Source: [Clostridium] innocuum (lineage in GTDB: Bacteria; Bacillota_I; Bacilli_A; Erysipelotrichales; Erysipelotrichaceae). From it: 64,000 bases of DNA. Positions 11,207-20,012 of this stretch are shown in pieces (within the stretch, counting starts at the first letter, position 1; every line of letters starts with the position of its first letter). The position numbers and the translations under genes were made by a program. The stretch lies in the NCBI GenBank assembly GCA_012317185.1, contig CP048838.1, positions 496,001 through 560,000 of the forward strand, written 5' to 3'. Under the pieces are notes generated by a model. The model saw only the letters and a list, made by a program, of their open reading frames with translations. It was not told where the DNA came from and did no database searches.

Positions 11207-12457
11207 ATGCAGAAGAAAGACCGTATTATTGTACACAGTGACATCAATCACTGCTATGCGCAGATTGAGGAAATGAAATATCCCGGGCTGCGGGATGTCC
11301 CGATGGCAGTCGGCGGAAACGAAGAAGAACGCCATGGAATTATCTTGGCAAAGAATGATAAGGCCAAGGCGTTTCACATTAGAACCGGGGAATCTCTGCG
11401 GGAAGCACTGGCAAAGTGTCCGCAGCTGCGTATTTTGAAGCCGGATTATGAGGAGTATATGTATTATACAGAAAGGGTTAAGGATATTTATCGCGAATAT
11501 ACGGATAAGGTGGAGTCCTTCGGATTGGATGAGGCCTGGATAGATTTGAGTGAATCAACCGCATTGTTTGGCAGCGGGATGAGCATTGCGAGAAAAATTC
11601 AGAACCGTGTTGAGCATGAGCTGGGAATGACGGTATCCATGGGCGTCAGCTATAATAAGATTTTTGCGAAGATCGGATCTGATATGGACAAACACAAAGG
11701 CCTGGTGGAGATTACAAGAGAAAATTATCGTGAGAGAATCTGGCCCCTGCCGGTACAGGATTTGTTTTACGTGGGAAGAGCGACGAAGCATAAGCTGGCA
11801 CACTATTCCATTGAAACAATCGGACAGCTGGCACAGCTTCCTCAGGGATGGATGAAGGATCGCTTTGGAAAGGTGGGAGAGCTGATCTGGTGGTTTGCGA
11901 ACGGAGAGGATGTATCCGAGGTTGCTCTATCCTCGCATCAGGAACCGGTGAAATCAGTGGGAAATGCTATTACTGCACCTAAGGATATCAAGAGCTTTGA
12001 GGATGCGAAAATCGTGTATTATGTACTTGCGGAATCCGTTGCCTCCCGTCTTCGGGAGCAGGGACTTCGGGGCAATGTGATTTCGGTTACGCTGCGAAGC
12101 ACAGAGCTCACGTGGTTTAGCAGGCAGAGAAAGCTGGCACAGGCAACCAATATCGCTTCTGAAATCATGCCGGTGGTACTGTCTTTACTGGAAGAAAACT
12201 ATGATTTTTCCATACCGCTTCGCACGATAGGGGTAACGCTTGGCGGAATTGAAAAGGATAGCGGGATGACACAGCTGAATCTGTTTGTCAGTGAGGAGGA
12301 GCGGCACCGGCAGCGGATGCTGGAGGAAACAATGGATGCCATACGGGATCGCTTCGGGTTTTCTAAAATACAGCGCTGCTCTCTGCTGAAGGACAGACAT
12401 CTCACGGATTTCAATCCCAAAGAGGATCATGTCGTGCATCCGGTCGGTTTCTTTTGA
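11207..12457 (+). CDS. Y-family DNA polymerase (DinB/UvrX-like)
   Basis: A 416-residue translesion polymerase. The ATG at 11207 follows GAGGTG by seven bases; the GTG at 11198 overlaps that ribosome site and is rejected. The metal-binding aspartate lies in the first strand (HSDINHCYAQ) and the catalytic pair in VESFGLDEAWIDL at about residue 105. Helix-hairpin-helix and little-finger domains follow in the usual order. It should copy past damaged bases with low fidelity. Next to its own S24 repressor rather than a plain SOS box, it resembles mobile UmuC/UvrX cassettes more than housekeeping Pol IV. Confidence 0.92.
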   Translation: MQKKDRIIVHSDINHCYAQIEEMKYPGLRDVPMAVGGNEEERHGIILAKNDKAKAFHIRTGESLREALAKCPQLRILKPDYEEYMYYTERVKDIYREYTDKVESFGLDEAWIDLSESTALFGSGMSIARKIQNRVEHELGMTVSMGVSYNKIFAKIGSDMDKHKGLVEITRENYRERIWPLPVQDLFYVGRATKHKLAHYSIETIGQLAQLPQGWMKDRFGKVGELIWWFANGEDVSEVALSSHQEPVKSVGNAITAPKDIKSFEDAKIVYYVLAESVASRLREQGLRGNVISVTLRSTELTWFSRQRKLAQATNIASEIMPVVLSLLEENYDFSIPLRTIGVTLGGIEKDSGMTQLNLFVSEEERHRQRMLEETMDAIRDRFGFSKIQRCSLLKDRHLTDFNPKEDHVVHPVGFF

Positions 12458-12465
12458 GGTAGCCT

Positions 12466-12732
12466 ATGCAGAAGCTGCATGAGCCAAGACAGCGCCTGTA
12501 TAAGAAATATGTGGATGTGCTGACTGTTATGGGAAAGAATGAAGTATTGAAGCCGGTTGCAGTGCTTTGGGACAACGGAATAAAGTATGAAATTGACAGG
12601 GTGCTGCAAATTCGCAATAAAGCCTCCTCAGTAGGTGGCTGCGGTCTTTGCTATGAATGTGTGATTCAGGGACAGAAGCGGGATTTGTATTTTGAACGCA
12701 CCCGCTGGTTTCTGGAGAGTACAAAGCCATAG
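12466..12732 (+). CDS. Small hypothetical protein downstream of the Y-family polymerase
   Basis: An 88-residue protein whose ATG lies eight bases after the polymerase stop, behind GAGGTAGCCT. It is predicted to be a small beta-rich protein with a cysteine-containing turn GGCGLCYECVIQG at residues 58-70 and a C-terminal ERTRWFLES. Proteins of this look often follow polymerases of this type in Firmicutes, which supports a shared message and perhaps an accessory role. It is not the YolD family that accompanies UvrX in Bacillus. I know of no function. Confidence 0.7.
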   Translation: MQKLHEPRQRLYKKYVDVLTVMGKNEVLKPVAVLWDNGIKYEIDRVLQIRNKASSVGGCGLCYECVIQGQKRDLYFERTRWFLESTKP

Positions 12733-12782
12733 ACCGTATGGAGAAAAAGAAGTGTGTGCATACTAACAGCGGAGGGATAACC

Positions 12783-13160
12783 ATGATTTCCAATATAGCA
12801 AAAATAACCGTGTATGTAAAAAACAGTGCAGAAGCAAAAAAGTTTTGGACAGAGAATATGGGCTTTGTCATCCGTGAGGAACAGCTGATGGGACCCGGCA
12901 TGACATGGCTGGAAACAGCACCGGATTATCATGCACAGACAACGATTGTCCTGTTTGAACGCTCCCGTATGGAAAAAGCCAATCCGCAGGTATCTACAGC
13001 ACATCCGTCTGTTATGTTTACCTGTGCGGACATTGAAGAGGAGCATCGCCGTTTACTAAGCAACGGTGTCATTGTGGATGACATTCAGAAGTACCCCTAC
13101 GGAAGGATGTTCAGCTTTTATGACCAGGATCACCAGGTGTATCTGCTAAGAGAAGCATAA
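12783..13160 (+). CDS. VOC-family (glyoxalase/bleomycin-resistance fold) protein
   Basis: A 125-residue protein starting at 12783 behind GGAGGGATAACC. Two beta-alpha-beta-beta-beta modules are visible, beginning KITVYVKN and ending FSFYDQDHQVYLL. Members are metal-dependent lyases, dioxygenases or antibiotic-binding proteins. The usual metal ligands are only partly recognisable, so substrate and even catalysis are uncertain. It is followed by its own terminator and shows no link to the polymerase cassette beyond position. Confidence 0.8.
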   Translation: MISNIAKITVYVKNSAEAKKFWTENMGFVIREEQLMGPGMTWLETAPDYHAQTTIVLFERSRMEKANPQVSTAHPSVMFTCADIEEEHRRLLSNGVIVDDIQKYPYGRMFSFYDQDHQVYLLREA

Positions 13161-13186
13161 GGGACAGGCGAGGGCCTGCCCTTTTT
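13161..13186 (+). terminator. Terminator after the VOC gene
   Basis: GGGACAGGC pairs with GCCTGCCC around a short loop (one bulged A), followed by TTTTT. Confidence 0.8.
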
Positions 13187-13258
13187 AAACAACACAGATC
13201 ATGCGCTATACAAAACAGCTTCCTTACAACTCATGCGCGCGTTCATAAGCAAAGTTAA

Positions 13259-13435
13259 TCAGCACCGTGGATTCTGATTGCGGCTCAGCAGGAATATAAC
13301 GACTGCCACCAGCAGAATACTGCCGATTCCCAAAATCGGAAACAGTACGATGCCGCCGATAATTGAAACACTGATGATGCTGACAGAAAGAATTACCGAG
13401 GATGTTCGCGGACTGGAACGGACACGTTTTGCCAT
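13259..13435 (-). CDS. Small membrane protein, 58 residues
   Basis: GGAGG lies nine bases before the ATG at 13435. The product has a basic arginine/serine-rich start (MAKRVRSSPRTSS) and then two closely spaced hydrophobic segments (about 13-32 and 34-51), ending in a short polar tail. It has no recognisable family. A competing minus-strand frame across the same DNA (13224-13445) has poor composition and no ribosome site and is not counted. Confidence 0.6.
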   Translation of the reverse strand: MAKRVRSSPRTSSVILSVSIISVSIIGGIVLFPILGIGSILLVAVVIFLLSRNQNPRC

Positions 13436-13612
13436 GCTTTGACACCTCCTTCCACTTTACTATATGATTTCCTTTGTTTTCCTGTCTGTATTCGTCGAAC
13501 GTTTTGTAGAGCTTCTGCTTCGGAACGTGAAATATTGTGAAATAAACTGGTTATACTAACAAAAGCAGCGTATGAAGTTCATATGCTATAGAATGACGAG
13601 GATGGTGAAGAT

Positions 13613-15544
13613 ATGAAGTATCGTTTAAATACACAGGTTTCCGCAATTCTGGATACAGCAAGAGAGGAAGCCAGAGAGATGGGCAACAATTATGTCGGAA
13701 GCGAGCATCTATTGCTTGCGATATTAAAGGATACCGCAACACCGCTGTCACGGCTGTTATGTGCACAGGGTGTATATTATTTTCAGCTCAAGGAGGATTT
13801 AATGGTTCTTTTTGGACTGAAGGATCAGGATGTGGAGGAGCTGCAGATTACACAGGTCGTGGATGATATCCTAGAGCGCGGAATGTCACTGTCTTCCAGA
13901 AAACAAAATACAATGATGGATGTGGATTCCCTGACACTGGCACTGCTGCAGACAAACAGCTGTGTGGCAACGGAGATACTGCATCGCTATGATGTGGATG
14001 AAGAGGTGGTGTTGCTGCAGATGGAGCATGGCAGTATGAGCGAGCTGGATAAAATCAGTGAGCTTCGCAATCTGAATATGTGCGGAGCGAATCAGGATAT
14101 CGTGGGAAGGGATGCGGAGCTGAATTTTATGATTTCCGTACTGTCGCGCAAGGATAAGGCAAATCCGCTGCTGATTGGTGAACCCGGTGTCGGAAAGACC
14201 GCTCTGGTGGAAAAGCTGGCCGGTATGATTCAGCAGAATCTGGTTCCTTCGCTGAAGGATGCCTGTATTTATGAGCTGCATTTGAATTCACTTGTGGCAG
14301 GCACCAAGTACCGCGGTGATTTTGAGGAAAAGCTGCAGAATATCATCCGTCTGCTAGAGAAGTATCCCAATGTTATTTTATTTATTGATGAAATCCATCT
14401 GATGATCGGTGCCGGAAAATCCGAGGGTTCAATTGATGTTTCCAGTGTGCTGAAGCCGTATCTGGCAAGAGGTGTTATCAAATGTATCGGGGCAACCACC
14501 ATCGAGGAATATGAAATGTATATTGAAAAGGATCGTGCGCTGGAGCGCCGCTTTCAGATCATTACCATACGGGAGCCGGATGTTGAGGACACCATTAAGA
14601 TGCTAAAGGCAAAGAAGAAGGAATACGAGGATTTTCATAATGTAAAGATTCAGGAGAAGGTTCTGGAACAAATCGTGAAATACTGTGCATATTACATGCC
14701 GCAGAGGAAGTTTCCGGATAAGGCGATTGATGTGCTGGATCTGGCCTGTGTCGGTGCTAAACGGCAGAGTGAGCGCAGTGTCAGTGAGGACATGGTACGG
14801 GATGTCATAGAAAAGCTGACGGATATTCCGCTGGCTTCCCGTAACCGTCTGCAGGAGCTGAAAAAGCATCTGGAAACGACCATGGTTGCGCAAAAGGAGG
14901 TTATCCGCAAGCTGATGGGGCAGCTGGAGTGGATCGAACAGGGAATCATCAGTGAACGTCCCCTTGGTGTATGGCTCTTTCTGGGGAATCAGGGCGTTGG
15001 AAAAAAGACGCTGATTCATCAGTTTAACCGTCTGTATTTCAATCAGGAGGATATGGTGGAGCTGGATATGGCGGCATTGGAGCACAATCTGGATCATAAC
15101 CTGTCCAAGCTGCGCAGAAATCCCTATACCATAGTGAATGTAACCAACCTGCATATGGCAAATGAAGCAATGCTGCAGTTTTTAAAGCAGGGCATTGAAC
15201 GCGGTTATCTGGAGCGTGACATACAGAAAATTGATCTGCGCCACAGTATAATGATTATGAGCGGTGATTTTCCTTGTTCCAGTGTGAGTGCGCTGAAGTT
15301 TCAGGAAACTAGTGATCCGCTGCTGCAGGTGAAGCGCAGTCTTGGCGCTTCCTTTACGGCACTGTTTGACGAGGTATTTGTATTCCATGATCTGGAACAG
15401 AAGGATAAGGTTACTGTCATGAAAAATATACTGAAAAAATGGGAAAAGACGATGGAGGAAACTGCGATTCTGGAGGCAATCGAATCCAGCAGTACGCTGG
15501 ATGAGGCCGCAAAAAAGCTAAAGAAAAAAATCGTAAAGGCCTGA
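13613..15544 (+). CDS. Clp-type AAA+ ATPase with degenerate second ATPase domain
   Basis: A 643-residue ClpC/ClpA-like protein. The Clp N domain (residues 1-140) is followed by a normal first ATPase domain with Walker A GEPGVGKT (189-196) and Walker B ILFIDEIH (255-262). In the second domain Walker A survives as GNQGVGKKT (458-466), but the Walker B strand reads YTIVNVTNLH with no DE pair, and the sensor-1 position (IMIMSGDF) lacks the usual asparagine. No long coiled-coil middle domain and no ClpP-binding loop are evident. Full ClpC is about 810 residues. It may be an unfoldase without protease, or a regulatory paralogue. Confidence 0.88.
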   Translation: MKYRLNTQVSAILDTAREEAREMGNNYVGSEHLLLAILKDTATPLSRLLCAQGVYYFQLKEDLMVLFGLKDQDVEELQITQVVDDILERGMSLSSRKQNTMMDVDSLTLALLQTNSCVATEILHRYDVDEEVVLLQMEHGSMSELDKISELRNLNMCGANQDIVGRDAELNFMISVLSRKDKANPLLIGEPGVGKTALVEKLAGMIQQNLVPSLKDACIYELHLNSLVAGTKYRGDFEEKLQNIIRLLEKYPNVILFIDEIHLMIGAGKSEGSIDVSSVLKPYLARGVIKCIGATTIEEYEMYIEKDRALERRFQIITIREPDVEDTIKMLKAKKKEYEDFHNVKIQEKVLEQIVKYCAYYMPQRKFPDKAIDVLDLACVGAKRQSERSVSEDMVRDVIEKLTDIPLASRNRLQELKKHLETTMVAQKEVIRKLMGQLEWIEQGIISERPLGVWLFLGNQGVGKKTLIHQFNRLYFNQEDMVELDMAALEHNLDHNLSKLRRNPYTIVNVTNLHMANEAMLQFLKQGIERGYLERDIQKIDLRHSIMIMSGDFPCSSVSALKFQETSDPLLQVKRSLGASFTALFDEVFVFHDLEQKDKVTVMKNILKKWEKTMEETAILEAIESSSTLDEAAKKLKKKIVKA

Positions 15545-15708
15545 TGCCGTGCAAGGTTTCTAAACGGAAAAGCCTCTGTAGTCCTATAGAGGCACCCTTT
15601 GATACAGCAGCCTTTCCTATATAGCTTCTGCTTCTTTTCGGAAGCTGGAAGAGGAACAGAGGATTTTTATGTCTTTCATAGATGCCGTGCAGATTTTTGA
15701 AAGTAACA

Positions 15709-15738
15709 GGGCATAATAGAAATTGTTATGCTCTTTTT
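15709..15738 (+). terminator. Terminator downstream of the Clp-type gene
   Basis: GGGCATAAT (15709-15717) pairs with GTTATGCTC (15725-15733), then TTTTTC. Confidence 0.75.
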
Positions 15739-15781
15739 CATTTCTTTGTTCAATTAAAATCAACAAGCATCATGACTAAAT

Positions 15782-15832
15782 AAAAAGGCGACAGACATCT
15801 GCTGTTATTAAGGCAGCTGTACAGTCGTCTTT
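15782..15832 (-). terminator. Probable terminator of the LacI-family regulator gene
   Basis: On the minus strand GACGAC and CTGTCGCC arms form an imperfect long hairpin followed by TTTTTATTT. It lies about 75 bases beyond the stop of the regulator gene. Confidence 0.5.
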
Positions 15833-15905
15833 TGCTGTATCTCATCTTATATTGTCTCCCTATTCATGATCATATCCAGTATTTCATATCACTTTTTTCA
15901 CAGGT

Positions 15906-16994
15906 TCACCTGCTTCGGTTACGGCATTTGCCTGTCGATTTACGAATTATCAGCTCCGGTTCATATTCCAGCCGCAGGATATATTTATGTCCCCTGCTGC
16001 GGGTGTCCTTGTTATTTTTCTTATAGATCATGTCAACGGCTTCCTTCCCTTTGAGGATGGAGGCATGTTCAACGCTTGTTAGAGAAATATTTGGCATAGA
16101 GGAAAGATGGATGTTATCAAAGCCTGCGACAGAGTAATCCTGCGGTATCCGATATCCCTGCTGCGTGAGAGCGGCCATGACACCAAAGGCAGTCATATCA
16201 TTGTTTCCTACAAAGGCAGTTGACGGTGTATGCTCCTTTAGTGCTTCCAGAGCCAGATCAAAGCCGGTCATATACTCGGAGGATTCCGATGGATATTGCC
16301 TGTAGGTGGCAATGGAAGGGGTTTTTACAAGAATATTATCCTGGCTCTGTCCATGCTCCTCAAATGCTGCTTTTAATCCTTCTAGACGATGCAGCCTGGA
16401 TATTTCCTTTGCTTTGATGGGGGTGGATACAAAGGTGATGTGCGTATGCCCGAGTCCCACCAGATATTCTCCCATAAGATATCCGGTTTTTCTGCCATCC
16501 AGCTCAACGGAATCAAAGGTACAGCCTTCCGGTTTGTCACCGATGGATACAACGGGGATCTGCTTTGCCAGTGCATTGGCTTTGGTAATTCGCGTTGGAG
16601 GATACAGACAGATGGCTCCCGCCAGCTGCAGTCCTGCGAGCATATCAAAATAAAACTCTTCCTGTGCAGCATCCCGCATGGTCGTTACCGTGAAAACCGA
16701 ATAGCCATACTCACCTGCCTGCTCCGTAATGGAATGCACCAGTGTGGCGTAATAGCCGTTTGATAACAGCGGAGTCAGAACAACGATGGTTTTATCCATC
16801 TTACTGGAGGCACTCAGCTGTTTTTTTACCGGCTTTTGATATCCCAGCTTTTTTGCGGCAGAAAGCACCAGCTCTCTGGTTTCATCAGAAAAGGATACAT
16901 TCTGTTTGTTGCTGAGTATCATGGAAACACTGGATTGCGAAACACCTGTATATTCTGCAATATCGCGTGTTGTTACCTTATTTCTTTTTCCCAT
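15906..16994 (-). CDS. LacI-family transcriptional regulator
   Basis: A 362-residue repressor. The N-terminal helix-turn-helix VTTRDIAEYTGVSQSSVSMIL with hinge region is followed by a periplasmic-binding-protein-like effector domain (about residues 65-345). In that domain, motifs such as FVGNNDMTAFGVMAAL and SVAGFDNI are typical. The C terminus carries a basic tail. It is divergent from the flavoprotein operon starting at 17305, and the gap holds several operator candidates, so it probably controls both. The effector cannot be named from sequence; LacI members usually bind sugars or nucleosides. Confidence 0.92.
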   Translation of the reverse strand: MGKRNKVTTRDIAEYTGVSQSSVSMILSNKQNVSFSDETRELVLSAAKKLGYQKPVKKQLSASSKMDKTIVVLTPLLSNGYYATLVHSITEQAGEYGYSVFTVTTMRDAAQEEFYFDMLAGLQLAGAICLYPPTRITKANALAKQIPVVSIGDKPEGCTFDSVELDGRKTGYLMGEYLVGLGHTHITFVSTPIKAKEISRLHRLEGLKAAFEEHGQSQDNILVKTPSIATYRQYPSESSEYMTGFDLALEALKEHTPSTAFVGNNDMTAFGVMAALTQQGYRIPQDYSVAGFDNIHLSSMPNISLTSVEHASILKGKEAVDMIYKKNNKDTRSRGHKYILRLEYEPELIIRKSTGKCRNRSR

Positions 16995-17024
16995 GGGACA
17001 TCTCCTTTAAAAATTATGATTTAT

Positions 17025-17184
17025 TTTGATTAACAGCAGATTAGTAATCAGATTATCAAATGATTACTAATATTATATATTTGATTAACAGGAAAAGCAA
17101 GCAGTCATGCACAGGAATTCAACCAGGGGGGACCAGTTACAGAGGGAGAAGAAAGAGGAGGGTGTTAATCAAAGCGCTGTGATT
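17025..17184. promoter_or_regulatory. Operator cluster between the LacI regulator and the flavoprotein operon
   Basis: TTTGATTAAC occurs at 17025-17034 and 17080-17089, and inverted at 17164-17173. Between the first two copies lies a perfect inverted repeat, ATTAGTAATCA and TGATTACTAAT, spaced by ten bases (17040-17071). At 17167-17184 AATCAAAGCGCTGTGATT is a palindrome with the central CG typical of LacI-family operators. Which of these the regulator binds is not known. Confidence 0.6.
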
Positions 17185-17229
17185 GATAAAAAAGCTGTAG
17201 AAAGCCTTTGTTTAAAGGGATACAGGGGT

Positions 17230-17258
17230 TTGACAGTCTGTGTTTTATGGAGTAAATT
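17230..17258 (+). promoter_or_regulatory. Promoter of the flavoprotein operon
   Basis: TTGACA (17230-17235), 17-base spacer, TAAATT (17253-17258). It lies 46 bases after the LacI-type palindrome and 47 bases before the first start codon. Confidence 0.65.
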
Positions 17259-17304
17259 TAAGGTGGTTAAGGAAGTCTGAAAAGGCTTACAGGAGGTTGG
17301 TAGA

Positions 17305-18750
17305 ATGTATGATGTAGCAATTATCGGAGCAGGAATTGCCGGCTGTTCTCTTGCATATGAGCTTGGGAAATATCAGATCAAGGCGGTACTGATCGAAAAG
17401 GAGAATGATGTATCGGTAGGGACGACAAAGGCGAACAGCGCCATCATTCACGGCGGCTATGATCCGCTGCCGGGTTCGAAGATGGCGAAATACAATGTCG
17501 CAGGAAATGCATATATCAAGGAGCTGTGCGGAAAGCTTGATATTCCATACAAACAGATTGGTGCACTGATTATGGCATTTTCCGAAGCGGATGAAAGCAC
17601 GCTCGAAGAGCTGAAGAACCGTGGCATCCGGAACGGTGTAAAGGACATGGAAATCTGGGATAAGGAGCGTTTGCATAGGGAAGAACCTCATGTATCTCAG
17701 GAGGCGAGAGCTGCACTGTTTTCACCGAATGTCGGTATCGTCAGTCCATGGGAGCTGGCACTGGCACTGGCAGAAGTTGCGGTAGAAAACGGTGTTGAGG
17801 TAAAGCTGAACACGGAAGTAAAAAATATAGAGAAAACGGATACAGGGTATTCCATTGAAACCAATCAGGGTGTTATTGATGCGGTTTGCGTATGCAATGC
17901 GGCAGGTGTGTTTGCGGATGAGGTTAATGAAATGGTGAATGACGCCACCTTTAAGATAGAGCCGAATAAGGGAGAATACTATCTGCTGGACAAGAGTCAG
18001 GGAAATCTTGTCAGCCATGTCATCTTCCAGTGTCCAAATGAAAACGGAAAGGGTGTTCTGGTTGCCCCGACAGTGCATGGTAATCTGATTGTCGGACCGG
18101 ATTCACAGCCAACCTCCAGGGAGGATGTATCCACAACCGCGGAGGGCTTAAGCTATGTGCGTAATACCGCATTGAAGTCCATTCCGGATATCAATTTCCG
18201 TGAATCCATTCGTAACTTTGCAGGTGTTCGTGCAAGAACGAAGGAGGACGATTTCTTTGTATATGAAGATCCCAAAAACCGTCTGTTCTACAATATCGCA
18301 GGGATGGCATCTCCGGGCTTATCATCTGCCCCTGCCATTGCGCTGGACGTTATTGAAATGATGAAGGAATCCGGTCTGCCTCTGACAAAAAAGGAAGCAT
18401 GCATGGATACGAGAAGTGTTGTGCGGTTCCGTGAAATGAATCATGAGGAGCGCACGGCGCTGATCAAGGAGCATCCGGAGTATGGGAAAATCATCTGCCG
18501 CTGTGAAACAGTGACAGAGGGAGAAATCATTAATGCCGTGCATCGTCCGATTCCGGCTGTATCCATTGATGCTGTAAAACGCCGCTGCAATGCGGGGATG
18601 GGACGCTGTCAGGGTGGCTTCTGCGGCCCTCGTGTTCAGGAAATTATCGCAAGAGAGCTGAAAAAGAATTTGAAGGATGTACCGCTGGATCGGGAAGGTA
18701 TGATTCTGATTACAGGGGAAACAAAAGCAGCTGGAGGTGAACAGGAATGA
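17305..18750 (+). CDS. GlpA-like FAD-dependent dehydrogenase with BFD-type [2Fe-2S] domain
   Basis: A 481-residue flavoprotein related to the catalytic subunit of anaerobic glycerol-3-phosphate dehydrogenase. The N-terminal dinucleotide motif IIGAGIAGCSLA binds FAD. A C-terminal BFD-like domain (about 395-470) carries cysteines in CRCETV and CNAGMGRCQGGFCG that should bind an iron-sulfur centre. AGGAGG precedes the ATG. The gene overlaps the next by four bases (ATGA) and the third gene follows three bases after the second. This flavoprotein/flavoprotein/DUF1667 trio is common in Firmicutes and is usually annotated as glycerol-3-phosphate dehydrogenase-like. The substrate here is not proven, since no glycerol kinase or facilitator is adjacent. 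Confidence 0.88.
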   Translation: MYDVAIIGAGIAGCSLAYELGKYQIKAVLIEKENDVSVGTTKANSAIIHGGYDPLPGSKMAKYNVAGNAYIKELCGKLDIPYKQIGALIMAFSEADESTLEELKNRGIRNGVKDMEIWDKERLHREEPHVSQEARAALFSPNVGIVSPWELALALAEVAVENGVEVKLNTEVKNIEKTDTGYSIETNQGVIDAVCVCNAAGVFADEVNEMVNDATFKIEPNKGEYYLLDKSQGNLVSHVIFQCPNENGKGVLVAPTVHGNLIVGPDSQPTSREDVSTTAEGLSYVRNTALKSIPDINFRESIRNFAGVRARTKEDDFFVYEDPKNRLFYNIAGMASPGLSSAPAIALDVIEMMKESGLPLTKKEACMDTRSVVRFREMNHEERTALIKEHPEYGKIICRCETVTEGEIINAVHRPIPAVSIDAVKRRCNAGMGRCQGGFCGPRVQEIIARELKKNLKDVPLDREGMILITGETKAAGGEQE

Positions 18751-20009
18751 AATATGATGTTATCGTTGTCGGCGGAGGGCCGGCAGGTCTGGCATCTGCG
18801 CTGGAAGCCTGGAAGCAGGGGGCAAAGCATATTCTGATACTGGAGCGTGATCAGGAGCTGGGCGGTATATTGAATCAGTGTATTCACAACGGGTTTGGTC
18901 TGCACCACTTCAAAGAAGAGCTGACCGGGCCGGAATATGCAGGAAAATTTATCGAAATGCTGAAGGATACCAATGTCGAGGTGCTGCTGGATACCATGGT
19001 GCTGGATATTGATGAGGAAAACCGCTGCATTCATGCAATGAATAAAAAGCAGGGCTATATGCAGCTGGAGGGAAAGGCAATCGTGCTGAATATGGGATGC
19101 CGCGAGCGTACCAGGGGAGCCATTGCGATTCCCGGAGATCGCCCAGCCGGTGTCTTTACTGCAGGAGCAGCACAGCGTTATGTAAATATTGAAGGGTATA
19201 TGGTTGGAAAACGGGTATTGATTCTCGGTTCCGGTGATATCGGTTTGATCATGGCGCGCCGTATGAGTCTGGAGGGTGCGAAGGTGGTCGGCTGTGTGGA
19301 GCTGTGTCCGTATTCCAACGGTTTGAACAGAAATATTGTGCAGTGTCTGAACGATTATGATATCCCGCTGTATCTCTCTCATACCATTACAGATATTCAG
19401 GGAGATAAACGCGTGGAGCGTGTCATTGTTCAGGAGGTTGATGAAAAGCGGCAGCCAATTCCCGGAACAGAGATCACCTTCGATGTGGATACTGTCCTGT
19501 TATCAGTCGGTCTGATTCCGGAAAATGAGCTATCCAGAGCTGCCGGACTGCAGATGGATCCGAGAACAAACGGTCCTGTGGTCTATGAGAATATGGAAAC
19601 CAGTGCAAAGGGTATTTTCGCAAGCGGAAATGTTGTGCATGTGCATGATCTTGTGGACTTTGTGACAGCGGAGAGTGAGCGTGCCGGAAGAAGTGCCGCA
19701 ATCTATGCGATGCAGGGAAATCCGAAAGCTGGAAGATGTATTGAAGTGAAGAACGGGAACGCGGTGAATTACACAGTGCCGCAGAAAATCCGTATGAATA
19801 ACGTGGATAAGTTTGTGGAAGTGATGTTCCGAGTGAATAATGTATATAAGGATATGGAAATCTGTGTCATGAGCGGGGATCAGAAGCTGGCAGGATTCAA
19901 ACGCGAGCATATGGCTCCGGGTGAAATGGAAAAAATCGTTATACCGAAAATGCTGCTGGAGAAGGCAGGCGATGAAGTGATCATCCGTGTGGAAAAGGCA
20001 GGTGCATAG
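18747..20009 (+). CDS. FAD/NAD-binding oxidoreductase, second subunit of the GlpA-like complex
   Basis: A 420-residue pyridine-nucleotide-disulfide-type flavoprotein. VVGGGPAGLASA near the start binds FAD and ILGSGDIGLIMARRM (about residue 155) is the second dinucleotide fold. A third motif, GIFASGNVVHVHD, closes the FAD domain. A C-terminal extension of about 80 residues is beta-rich. It probably moves electrons from the GlpA-like subunit to NAD or to an unknown acceptor. It is tightly coupled: its ATG overlaps the previous stop and the next gene begins four bases after its own stop. Confidence 0.87.
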   Translation: MKYDVIVVGGGPAGLASALEAWKQGAKHILILERDQELGGILNQCIHNGFGLHHFKEELTGPEYAGKFIEMLKDTNVEVLLDTMVLDIDEENRCIHAMNKKQGYMQLEGKAIVLNMGCRERTRGAIAIPGDRPAGVFTAGAAQRYVNIEGYMVGKRVLILGSGDIGLIMARRMSLEGAKVVGCVELCPYSNGLNRNIVQCLNDYDIPLYLSHTITDIQGDKRVERVIVQEVDEKRQPIPGTEITFDVDTVLLSVGLIPENELSRAAGLQMDPRTNGPVVYENMETSAKGIFASGNVVHVHDLVDFVTAESERAGRSAAIYAMQGNPKAGRCIEVKNGNAVNYTVPQKIRMNNVDKFVEVMFRVNNVYKDMEICVMSGDQKLAGFKREHMAPGEMEKIVIPKMLLEKAGDEVIIRVEKAGA

Positions 20010-20012
20010 GAT

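Larger units (their letters stand above)
15545..15905. other. Intergenic region with converging terminators
   Basis: This 360-base gap has no gene I can support. It contains an imperfect GCCTCT/AGAGGC hairpin near 15571-15594, the plus-strand terminator at 15709-15738 and the minus-strand hairpin at 15782-15832. Confidence 0.5.

Noticed and set aside
13224..13445. 73-residue minus-strand ORF
   Set aside because: Another frame of the same strand (13259-13435) has a good ribosome site and a normal small membrane protein, so this one is a shadow.
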